Shown here piece after piece: positions 57,723-64,000 of a stretch of 64,000 bases of DNA. The stretch lies in assembly GCF_000300335.1 (NCBI RefSeq), contig NZ_AMRM01000008.1:62001-126000 (forward strand), written 5' to 3'. Origin of the DNA: Nitratireductor pacificus pht-3B (GTDB lineage: Bacteria; Pseudomonadota; Alphaproteobacteria; Rhizobiales; Rhizobiaceae). Every line of letters starts with the position of its first letter. Position 1 is the first letter of the stretch. Below the pieces are notes generated by a model. The model was given only the letters and a program-made list of their open reading frames with translations. It ran no database searches and was not told where the DNA came from. A program made the translations under genes and the position numbers.

Positions 57723-58343
57723 ATGATGGCTGCTTGGCGGAGGGGCTTCCGCATCCGGAGCATGGCATGGCTGCTGATCGCGGCGGCCGGGGGCGTCGCT
57801 TCGGCGGAAGCGGGCAATCTGATGGCGACCGGCGGGATGACCTCGCAGCCCATCGGCCATTATGAATTCTGCAAGGCCAATCCTGTCGAATGCTCGATCC
57901 GCGTGCGCGACACGGGACCCGAGCGCATGACGACGGCGCTCTGGAAGACGCTGACGACGGTGAACAGCGACGTCAACCGCGCCATCGAGCCGCTGAACGA
58001 CATCGACATCTATGGCGAGGAGGAGGTCTGGACCTATCCCTCGACCGGCGTCGGCGACTGCGAGGACTATGTGCTGGAGAAGCGGCGCGAGCTGAAGCGG
58101 CGCGGCCTTTCTTTCGCCAACCTGCTCATTACCGTGGTGCGCAAGCCGGATGGAGAAGGCCACGCGGTGCTGACGGTGCGCACCGACCGGGGCGACTTCG
58201 TGCTCGACAATCTGAACGATGCCGTCAAGTTATGGAGCACGACCGGCTATCGCTACCTGAAGAGGCAGGCCAGCAATCATACGGGCCGCTGGGTCAGCTT
58301 GCGTGAGGACAACGCACCGGTCGTCGGCGCGGTCAGCCAGTAG
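57723..58343 (+). CDS. Transglutaminase-like cysteine peptidase (BTLCP)
   Basis: 206 residues with a signal peptide (MAWLLIAAAGGVASAEAG). The bacterial transglutaminase-like triad is visible: Cys in GVGDCEDYVLEKRRELKRRG, His in GEGHAVLTVRTDRG and Asp in DFVLDNLNDAVKLW. Homologues near type I secretion genes (LapG) cleave adhesins, but this stand-alone periplasmic group (DUF920, common in rhizobia) has no known target. Double ATG at the start; either may be used. Confidence 0.93.
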   Translation: MMAAWRRGFRIRSMAWLLIAAAGGVASAEAGNLMATGGMTSQPIGHYEFCKANPVECSIRVRDTGPERMTTALWKTLTTVNSDVNRAIEPLNDIDIYGEEEVWTYPSTGVGDCEDYVLEKRRELKRRGLSFANLLITVVRKPDGEGHAVLTVRTDRGDFVLDNLNDAVKLWSTTGYRYLKRQASNHTGRWVSLREDNAPVVGAVSQ

Positions 58344-58373
58344 CCGGGCGCCGCCCGGTTTGCAGGAGTTGCC

Positions 58374-59039
58374 GTGATAGCACGCGTTCTTTTCACCGTT
58401 CTGGGACTGGTCCTGATCTCGATGTCTTCCATCAATCAAGCCGCAGCAGACGAGGCGGGGCTGATCGCCGCCGCCGAGCGCGGCGACGTTCCCGCCATCG
58501 AGGATGCCCTTGCCGCAGGCGCGGCCTTGGACGCGCGCGATGCGCGCGGCCGCACGGCCCTGCTGGCCGCCGTCCAGGCCAACCGGCTGGAGGCTGCGCG
58601 GCGGCTGATCGCGGCGGGCGCCGATGTCAACGCCAAGGACGCGATCAGCGACAGCCCCTATCTCCTGGCGGGTGCGCGGGGATATCTGGAAATCCTTCGC
58701 CTGACGCTGGCGCATGGCGCGGATCTCACAAGCACCAACCGCTTCGGCGGCACGGCGCTCATCCCCGCCGCGGAGCGCGGCCATGTCGAGACGGTGCGGC
58801 TCCTGATCGAAGCGGGTGTGGACGTGGACCACGTCAACAATCTCGGCTGGACGGCCCTGCTCGAGGCCATCATCCTGGGCGACGGCGGGCCGCGCCACGT
58901 GGCCATCGTCGAACTCCTGATCGAGGCCGGGGCCGATGTGGACATCGCCGACCGCGAGGGCGTCAGCCCGCTGCAGCATGCGGAGCGGGACGGCTATCCC
59001 GAGATTGCCCGGCTGCTGCGCGCGGCGGGCGCACGGTAG
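58374..59039 (+). CDS. Secreted ankyrin-repeat protein
   Basis: 221 residues from a GTG at 58374 (GCAGGAGTTGCC before it). Signal peptide VLFTVLGLVLISMSSINQAAA, then at least five ankyrin repeats: DARDARGRTALLAAVQANRL, DVNAKDAISDSPYLLAGARG, DLTSTNRFGGTALIPAAERG, DVDHVNNLGWTALLEAIILG and DVDIADREGVSPLQHAERDG. A periplasmic protein-binding module; partner unknown. It follows the BTLCP gene by 30 bases, so the pair may share a transcript. Confidence 0.92.
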   Translation: MIARVLFTVLGLVLISMSSINQAAADEAGLIAAAERGDVPAIEDALAAGAALDARDARGRTALLAAVQANRLEAARRLIAAGADVNAKDAISDSPYLLAGARGYLEILRLTLAHGADLTSTNRFGGTALIPAAERGHVETVRLLIEAGVDVDHVNNLGWTALLEAIILGDGGPRHVAIVELLIEAGADVDIADREGVSPLQHAERDGYPEIARLLRAAGAR

Positions 59040-59068
59040 AAGGCGGTATCCGGTACGGCCATCCGCGA

Positions 59069-59518
59069 CTACCCCTCCAGCGCCTCGATCATCTCGACCC
59101 GCTGCGCATGACGGCCGCCCTCGAACCGGGCGGTGAGAAACGCATCGACGATGTCGAGCGCCAGCCCTTCGCCCACCACGCGCGCGCCGATCGACAGCAT
59201 GTTCGCGTCGTTGTGCTGGCGGATCATGCGCGCCGAGAACGCGTCGCCGCACACGCCGCAGCGGATGCCCTTCACCTTGTTCGCCGCCATCATGATGCCC
59301 TGGCCGGTGCCGCACAGGACGATGCCGAACCGGCAGTCGCCCGACGCGACGCGTCGCGCGGCGGCAGCGCCATGTTCGGGATAGTGGGTGCTCTCCGGCG
59401 TCTCGGGCCCGATGTCGACCACTTCCCAGCCGAGGCCGGCGACATGGCCGGCAATGGCCTGCCTGAGGCCGATGGCTGCGTGATCGCTGGAAAGGACAAT
59501 GCGTCTGCTGTCTGTCAT
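59069..59518 (-). CDS. rpiB: Ribose 5-phosphate isomerase B
   Basis: 149 residues from the ATG at 59518. LacA/RpiB fold: IVLSSDHAAIGLRQAIAGHV (phosphate and sugar-binding), GIVLCGTGQGIMMAANKVKG with the general-base Cys in the CGTG loop, and NMLSIGARVVGEGLALDIVD. Interconverts ribose 5-phosphate and ribulose 5-phosphate (some act on erythrose 4-phosphate in rhizobia). Convergent with the ankyrin gene. The frame upstream to 59569 has no similarity. Confidence 0.94.
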   Translation of the reverse strand: MTDSRRIVLSSDHAAIGLRQAIAGHVAGLGWEVVDIGPETPESTHYPEHGAAAARRVASGDCRFGIVLCGTGQGIMMAANKVKGIRCGVCGDAFSARMIRQHNDANMLSIGARVVGEGLALDIVDAFLTARFEGGRHAQRVEMIEALEG

Positions 59519-59636
59519 GGAAACCGGTCCCGTGTTGCGAAGCCGTCCGGCGCCGCCCCATCCGGGCATCGCTTCGCGGGCAATGGATGATTTCCTTACA
59601 GCGTTTTCATGCGAGGTGGAACCGCCTGGCCGACGC

Positions 59637-60626
59637 TCAGCGCAGATGCGGCAGCGCTTCGCGCCCGAACAGCATGAGATCGGCCGTGGCTTCCTCGTGG
59701 CCGATCACGCCGTTGCCGTTGAACACCAGGCGAATGCTCCCGATGCCGGTTTCCGCCTCGAGCTGCCTGAGCTGGCGGACGCAGCTTTCCGGTGAGCCGG
59801 CGATCATCTGCCGCGCGAGGAAGGTGTCGCGGTCGGCCATGCGCATCTGCTCCGTCGGCCGGCCCGCCGCGCGGGCGGCCTTGAGCCGCCGCTCGAACAG
59901 GCGCGGCAGCAGCGCGTCGACGCGCTCGATCGCCGCCCGGTCGCTCGGCGCGACGCGGACGAAGCGCGACAGCGACGACTGGCGCAGGCATGAGGGATGG
60001 CCCTCGCGCGACAGGATCTGCGAATAGGTCTCGATCTGCGCCGTCTCCGGCGGTTCGAGGCTGAGGAGCAGCGGCAGGCGGTTGCGCGCGGCGAAGGCCA
60101 GCGTGTCGGGCGTCGAGCCGGCCAGGTAGACGGGCAGCGCCTCGCCCGGCAGCAGCGGACCGACCGCGATGCCGGATTCCGGCCAGCACTGGCCGGCCTC
60201 GATGCGGGCCTCGCCGTGCAGGGCCGCCACGATCAGCGCATGCGCCTGCTCGAAGCGCTGACGCGTCTCCTCGGGGCGGATGCCGAGGGCGGAGAGCGTC
60301 GCGGGATGGGTGCCCCGCCCGATCCCGAGATCGAAACGCCCGCCGCTCTGCCAGTGCAGTTGCGCGACGGTCTCGGCCAGCAGGAACGGATGGTAGAGCG
60401 GTGTGACGGTGATCGAGCTGCCGACCCGCAGGCGCTGCGTGCGGGCGAAGATAGCCGAGGCGAGCATCAGCGTCGATGGGTAGGCCTGCGGCTCCTCCTG
60501 GAAATGAAACTCGTTGAACCAGATGCCGCCAAAACCGAGCCCGTCTGCCGTCTCGCACAACCGCAGCAGCGCCTCGTGCGGCAGGTCGCGGCCGCCGCGC
60601 GCCCAGCCGGAAATGTCGATCCTCAC
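59637..60626 (-). CDS. LLM-class flavin-dependent oxidoreductase in the cobalamin-riboswitch operon
   Basis: 329 residues from a GTG at 60626 that overlaps the ATPase stop (GTGA). The bacterial luciferase-like fold is seen: RIDISGWARGGRDLPHEALL, GFGGIWFNEFHFQEEPQAYP, VGSSITVTPLYHPFLLAETV, and GGRFDLGIGRGTHPATL with the flavin phosphate loop. It would use FMN (or F420) and reduced flavin to oxidise a small molecule. As the last gene of an importer operon it may act on the imported compound; the substrate is unknown. Confidence 0.88.
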   Translation of the reverse strand: MRIDISGWARGGRDLPHEALLRLCETADGLGFGGIWFNEFHFQEEPQAYPSTLMLASAIFARTQRLRVGSSITVTPLYHPFLLAETVAQLHWQSGGRFDLGIGRGTHPATLSALGIRPEETRQRFEQAHALIVAALHGEARIEAGQCWPESGIAVGPLLPGEALPVYLAGSTPDTLAFAARNRLPLLLSLEPPETAQIETYSQILSREGHPSCLRQSSLSRFVRVAPSDRAAIERVDALLPRLFERRLKAARAAGRPTEQMRMADRDTFLARQMIAGSPESCVRQLRQLEAETGIGSIRLVFNGNGVIGHEEATADLMLFGREALPHLR

Positions 60627-61399
60627 GTCAGCGCCTCGTAGGGTGCGAAGACCGGCACGCCGCGGAGGAGGCCGATCTCCGCCTGGACGCCGTAGGTGCG
60701 GCTGATCGTGGCTTCCGTCAGCGTTTCTTCCCACGCGCCCTCGGCCTCGACCCTGCCGTGGTGCAGAAGCATCAGCCGGTCGGTGAAGCGCGCAGCGAGC
60801 GACAGGTCGTGAATGGCGATCACCGCGGTGACGCGCCGCTCGCGGGCGATGTCGGCCACCACGCGCAGCGTGAAGAGCTGGTTGCCGATGTCGAGCGCGC
60901 TGGTCGGCTCGTCGAGCACGATCAGCTCGGTTTCCTGCGCAAGGGCGCGTGCGAGCATGACGCGCTGGTGCTCGCCGCCGGAAAGCTCGCCCATCGAGCG
61001 GAAGGCGAAGTCCTGCAGCCGGAGCCGTTCGAGCATCTCCTCGACGATGGCGATGTCGCGCGGCTTGGGCGTTGCGCCCATGTGCGGCGTGCGGCCAAGC
61101 AGGCAGGTCTCGAACACGGTGACGGGGAAACTGACCGGGCTCGATTGCGGGACATAGGCCATGCGCCGCGCCCGCTCGCGCGGCGCGATGCGCGACAGGT
61201 CCACGCCGTCGAGCTGGACGCGGCCCGAGGCCGGCCGCGCGAGGCCGAGCGCGGTGCGCACCAGTGTCGATTTCCCCGCGCCGTTTGGACCGACCAAGCC
61301 GAGCACCTCGCCGCGGGCAAGCCGCAGCGACACGCCGGACAGGACGGCGCGCGCGCCGTAGCGGAAATGCACGTCGTCCAGCAGGAGATGATGGCTCAT
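60623..61399 (-). CDS. ABC importer ATP-binding protein (FecE/BtuD-like)
   Basis: 258 residues. Walker A GLVGPNGAGKSTLVRT, Q-loop YVPQSSPVSFPVTVFETC, signature MGELSGGEHQRVMLARAL, Walker B LIVLDEPTSALDIGNQLF and an H-loop IAIHDLSLAARF are intact. Powers the permease encoded just upstream, with which it overlaps by ATGA. The family covers iron-siderophore, heme, vitamin B12 and molybdate importers. Confidence 0.96.
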   Translation of the reverse strand: MSHHLLLDDVHFRYGARAVLSGVSLRLARGEVLGLVGPNGAGKSTLVRTALGLARPASGRVQLDGVDLSRIAPRERARRMAYVPQSSPVSFPVTVFETCLLGRTPHMGATPKPRDIAIVEEMLERLRLQDFAFRSMGELSGGEHQRVMLARALAQETELIVLDEPTSALDIGNQLFTLRVVADIARERRVTAVIAIHDLSLAARFTDRLMLLHHGRVEAEGAWEETLTEATISRTYGVQAEIGLLRGVPVFAPYEALT

Positions 61400-62490
61400 G
61401 CGTAATACTCCGAGCGTCGCGACAAGATGAGATGCAGGAACAGCGGTACGCCGACGAAGGCGACGACGATGCCGACCGGGATGACGGTCGGACTGAAGAC
61501 GAGGCGCCCGGCCGTGTCGGCGAGCAGCAGCAGCATCGCTCCGCAGATGGCCGAGAAGGGCAGCAGGAAGCGATGGTCGCCGCCGATGATCAGCCGCGCC
61601 ACATGCGGGCCGATCAGCCCGACGAAGCCGATCACGCCGACGAAGCTGATGACCACCGCCGAGACGACGACGGAGAAGACGACGGCCTGGCCGCGCAGCA
61701 GGGCGACGTTGATGCCCAGCGAGCGGGCCACATCGTCGCCGGCGGCGGTCAGCGCGTTGAGCTGCCAGGCACGCAACTGCGCCAGCGGCAGGACCAGCGC
61801 GACCGTGACGCCGGCGATGGCGACCGCGTCCCAGCGCACGCCGTTGAGGCTGCCGAAGGTCCAGTGCACGACGCGGGCGAGCTGCTCCTGCGTGGCGACG
61901 AACTGCACCGCCGCCGTCATGGCGCTGAACAGGTACATCAGCGCGATGCCGGTAAGGATCATGGTCTGGGCGCCCATGCCGCGCAGCCAGGCCATGGAGA
62001 AGACCAGCGTGGCGCAGCCGAGCGCGAAGAGGAACGCCGTCAGCGGGACGAAATAGATGCCGACCGAGGTGAAGCCGACGCCGAACATGATGGCGATGGA
62101 GGCGCCGAAGGCGGCGGCGGACGACACGCCGATCGTATAGGGGCTGACCAGCGGATTGCGCGTGATCGCCTGCATCAGCACGCCGGCAAGGGAAAGCGCT
62201 GCGCCGGCGATGATGGCCATCACCACGCGCGGCAGGCGCAGATGGATCAGCACGCGCGTCTGCTGTGGGTCCGCGTTGGCGGTCAGCAGGCCGAAGCTCG
62301 CCTTTTCGGCGATCACGGCGAACAGCGTGCCGATGCCGGTCTGCGCGATGCCCATGACGGCGACGGAGCCGGCGATGAGGATCAGGCCGGCGAGCGAGGC
62401 CAGGATGATGACGATGGCGCGGCGGCCATGGGCGCGGTATTGCCGCGCCATGTCGAGCGATGGATCTTGCGGCCTGTGCAGGACGGTCAT
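61396..62490 (-). CDS. ABC importer permease (FecCD/BtuC family)
   Basis: 364 residues, about ten membrane helices. FecCD hallmarks: LHLRLPRVVMAIIAGAALSLAGVLMQ, AITRNPLVSPYTIGVSSAAA and VSFVGVIGFVGLIGPHVARLIIG (the ATPase-coupling loop). Homodimer in the inner membrane. Starts 67 bases after the binding-protein gene and overlaps the ATPase gene. The N-terminal 30 residues before the first helix (ending AHGRRAIVIILASLAG) are longer than average. Confidence 0.95.
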   Translation of the reverse strand: MTVLHRPQDPSLDMARQYRAHGRRAIVIILASLAGLILIAGSVAVMGIAQTGIGTLFAVIAEKASFGLLTANADPQQTRVLIHLRLPRVVMAIIAGAALSLAGVLMQAITRNPLVSPYTIGVSSAAAFGASIAIMFGVGFTSVGIYFVPLTAFLFALGCATLVFSMAWLRGMGAQTMILTGIALMYLFSAMTAAVQFVATQEQLARVVHWTFGSLNGVRWDAVAIAGVTVALVLPLAQLRAWQLNALTAAGDDVARSLGINVALLRGQAVVFSVVVSAVVISFVGVIGFVGLIGPHVARLIIGGDHRFLLPFSAICGAMLLLLADTAGRLVFSPTVIPVGIVVAFVGVPLFLHLILSRRSEYYA

Positions 62491-62557
62491 GAGCGCTCCG
62501 GATCGATCAAGGGAATGCCGCGCGCCGGGCGCGCGCGGCGAGGCGCTGCGAAAGGGC

Positions 62558-63592
62558 TCAGAACGCGCCCTGATAGGTCATCGCGCCCTGGAAGGGCAGG
62601 CCCTGGAACTCCTCGATCCATTCCTTCATCGCGTCTTCCGGCTCGATGTCGGCGAAGAGGTCGGGATAGAGCCATTTGGCCACCTGCAACGCGCCGGTGA
62701 CCTTCGACGAGCCGCCGGCCAGATAGTAGTTGATCATGTAGGCGTTGCCGTCCGCGCCGGCGGGCGTGCCCAGAATGTCCTGGCGCGTCGAGAGGCCCTG
62801 CCAGCTCTCGGCGAACTTTTCCTCAGGAATGGTGGCGTAGGAGCCGGGCTGAAGCTTGATCACCAGGTCCGGCGCGCGGGCGACGATCTCCTCGGGGTCG
62901 ACGGTGAAGCTGTTCTCGTTGCCGCGCGAAGTGGGCTCCTTCTTGATGTCGATGTCGCCGAAGACGTTGATGCCGCCGCCGGCCTCGATCATCGAATGCC
63001 AGCCGGAGCCGGGCGTGACGGTCACGAAGTCGCGCACTTCCTCGAGATAGACGCGCTTGCGCTCGACGCCCTTCAGGCGCTCGGCCAAAAGGTCCATGTA
63101 GCCGGTGTAGAAAGAGACCAGCTCCGTGGCGCGCTGTTCCTTGTCGAACAGCTTTCCGAAGAGCGTGACATTGTCGACATGCTGCAGCGTGTCCCAGGCG
63201 GTCACCACCAGGACGGGGATGCCGAACGGCTCGAGCTGGCGCGCCGCCTCCTCGTAGACGCCGTTGCGCGGCATGATCACCACGTCGGGCTTCAGGGCAA
63301 CGATCGCCTCGTAGTTCGGCTGGGTCTGGCCCTGGCCGGCAATGTCCTCATCGCCGAACTCGGGCCAGTATTTCGGGTCGCGCATGGTGCTGGCGTCGAC
63401 GCCGACCACCTTGTCGACGGCGCCGATGGCGCGGGCGAACTCGACCGCGTAGCGGTTGAAGATGACGGCCCGCTCGATGGGAAGCGTCAGCTCCACCGTG
63501 CGGCCGGCGTCGTCGGTGAAGGTCTCGGCGGCAGCCGAAAACGCGCTCGATATGGCCAGCGCGAGGGCCAGCAGGAAATGTCTCGGTTTCAT
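62558..63592 (-). CDS. ABC importer substrate-binding protein (FecB/BtuF-like)
   Basis: 344 residues from the ATG at 63592; an in-frame ATG at 63601 would add three residues. Signal peptide HFLLALALAISSAFSAAA. The class III binding-protein fold (TroA/BtuF): FTDDAGRTVELTLPIERAVI, QPNYEAIVALKPDVVIMPRN and GSGWHSMIEAGGGINVFGDI. It binds its ligand in the periplasm for the FecCD permease. Because a cobalamin riboswitch precedes the operon, a corrinoid, its precursor or a cobalt complex is the best guess (inference). There is no Shine-Dalgarno sequence before either ATG; coupling to the leader ORF is suggested. Confidence 0.9.
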   Translation of the reverse strand: MKPRHFLLALALAISSAFSAAAETFTDDAGRTVELTLPIERAVIFNRYAVEFARAIGAVDKVVGVDASTMRDPKYWPEFGDEDIAGQGQTQPNYEAIVALKPDVVIMPRNGVYEEAARQLEPFGIPVLVVTAWDTLQHVDNVTLFGKLFDKEQRATELVSFYTGYMDLLAERLKGVERKRVYLEEVRDFVTVTPGSGWHSMIEAGGGINVFGDIDIKKEPTSRGNENSFTVDPEEIVARAPDLVIKLQPGSYATIPEEKFAESWQGLSTRQDILGTPAGADGNAYMINYYLAGGSSKVTGALQVAKWLYPDLFADIEPEDAMKEWIEEFQGLPFQGAMTYQGAF

Positions 63593-63593
63593 T

Positions 63594-63722
63594 CTATTCA
63601 TCCAGGCAGGAGGACGCCGCGAGGATGAGCTTCAGAAGGGGGAAAGCGCTTCCCGCCTCTGCTGCAGGGCAGGAAAACGAATGGTTGCCGGCATGTGGAA
63701 TGCCAGGACTGGAACGTGCCAT
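63594..63722 (-). CDS. Leader ORF of 42 residues between riboswitch and binding-protein gene
   Basis: ATG at 63722 with an ideal Shine-Dalgarno (GGCAGGAGG, 5 bases before), stop TAG at 63596-63594. Encodes MARSSPGIPHAGNHSFSCPA, then a stretch ending LLKLILAASSCLDE. The stop is followed after one base by ATG of the binding-protein gene (TAG-A-ATG), which itself lacks a ribosome site. This layout suggests translational coupling, with the riboswitch acting on the leader ORF. Whether the peptide itself matters is unknown. Confidence 0.6.
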   Translation of the reverse strand: MARSSPGIPHAGNHSFSCPAAEAGSAFPLLKLILAASSCLDE

Positions 63723-63736
63723 ACGAGCCTCCTGCC
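63605..63736 (-). repeat. Long-range inverted repeat in the cobalamin leader
   Basis: In the transcript GGCAGGAGG (63736-63728), the leader ORF's ribosome site, is exactly complementary to CCTCCTGCC (63613-63605) near the leader ORF's 3' end, nine pairs with a 114-base spacing. The first six bases can also pair with CCTGCC of the B12 box (63775-63770), and CCGGCA (63738-63733), whose last base is the first A of the AGGAGG, closes a local hairpin with TGCCGG (63752-63747). These pairings exclude one another. Confidence 0.55.
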
Positions 63737-63765
63737 GGTCACCTCGCCGGCAATTGCGGTTGTCG

Positions 63766-63940
63766 ATACGGCAGGTCTCCTGGCTCGCGGCTCCTGCGCT
63801 TTGCGATCCCTTCCCAGCCGCTTGGGGCCAGTGGCACGATCGCCGAGCTTACCGCTTACAGTTGCGAGGGCAGCCTCGGATTTGGACTTCATCAGCCCGC
63901 ACCGCGTTCCCTTTTCATCCACTTGCGTGGAACCGTAGCG
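63766..63940 (-). promoter_or_regulatory. Cobalamin riboswitch
   Basis: The minus strand carries the conserved blocks in order: CGGTTCC near the 5' end, GATGAAAAGGGAACGCGGTG, GCCCTCGCAACTGTAAGCGG, the CCACTG and GGGAAGG segments, and the B12 box GAGCCAGGAGACCTGCC (63786-63770). TACGG (63937-63933) and CCGTA (63771-63767) close P1. It senses adenosylcobalamin or related cobamides and turns off downstream genes when they are plentiful. The output here is probably translational, through the leader ORF ribosome site, as no T-rich terminator follows. Confidence 0.95.
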
Positions 63941-63979
63941 GCGGGACCGTAGAGTGCGCGCGGGAGGAAAGCAAGACGC

Positions 63980-64000
63980 GCGCCGGCAGTTCGCCGGCGC
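63980..64000. terminator. Hairpin at the right edge
   Basis: GCGCCGGC (63980-63987) and GCCGGCGC (63993-64000) are exact complements around an AGTTC loop and reach the window edge. Probably the terminator of a neighbouring gene outside the window. The riboswitch promoter must lie close by, perhaps between here and 63940. Confidence 0.45.

Overview
The window is a piece of a high-GC alphaproteobacterial chromosome, almost certainly from the order Hyphomicrobiales (Rhizobiales). Evidence: the trpF-trpB-trpA-accD-folC run, the rhizobial phospholipid N-methyltransferase gene (pmtA) just after dnaJ, an mbfA-type ferritin/VIT iron exporter preceded by two Irr-type iron control elements, a DUF1127 protein, BTLCP and DUF2852 families, and cobalamin-riboswitch control of an ABC importer. 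I cannot name a genus. The region is mostly core genome. I found no insertion sequence, prophage, CRISPR array, tRNA or rRNA, and no gene whose base use looks foreign.

Layout. 1-2.3 kb: ArsR regulator with two SRPBCC proteins (the second runs off the left edge), a lysozyme-inhibitor-like lipid/periplasmic protein and a 1-Cys peroxiredoxin. 2.5-8.5 kb: prfC, dut and a TAXI-type TRAP transporter operon ending in DUF1850. 8.6-12.9 kb: a small unannotated ORF, an M42 peptidase, a second ArsR-type regulator, DUF1127, two dimeric-barrel proteins and mbfA. 12.9-16.8 kb: a TetR-HlyD-ATPase-permease exporter operon resembling cecR-ybhGFSR of E. coli. 17-22.6 kb: a permuted papain-like protein coupled to an NhaP antiporter, DUF2189, and a cyanide-insensitive-type bd oxidase pair. 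22.6-30 kb: MarR, lepA, small secreted and membrane proteins, a CGNR-family regulator, cytochrome b561 and gyrB. 30.3-38 kb: an NDUFA9-like protein, a TauE/SafE permease, then folC, accD, trpA, an 80-residue unknown, trpB and trpF. 38-47.7 kb: YgjP-like metalloprotein, DUF2852, alpha/beta hydrolase, infC (ATT start), rpmI-rplT, a kinase-like protein, pheS-pheT, a Gfo/Idh oxidoreductase and a SleB-type hydrolase. 48-56 kb: dnaK, acyltransferase, dnaJ, pmtA, OsmC, FMN reductase, pyrF, DUF1330 and GNAT. 56-60 kb: PHA depolymerase, BTLCP, ankyrin protein and rpiB. 60-64 kb: a FecBCD/BtuFCD-like importer plus an LLM flavin enzyme under a cobalamin riboswitch.

The most interesting part is the right edge. 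On the minus strand a textbook cobalamin riboswitch is followed by a 42-codon leader ORF with a strong Shine-Dalgarno sequence. Its stop codon lies directly before the start of the substrate-binding protein, which has no ribosome binding site of its own, and the leader contains mutually exclusive pairings between the B12 box, the leader Shine-Dalgarno and a distal complement. This suggests B12 control through translational coupling of a leader peptide. Other items worth checking are a probable leaderless ArsR transcript with an operator over its start codon, the ATT start of infC, twin iron-control elements at mbfA, a zinc-finger-less and cysteine-free AccD N-terminus, an 80-residue gene coupled to trpB, and a kinase-like gene overlapping pheS.
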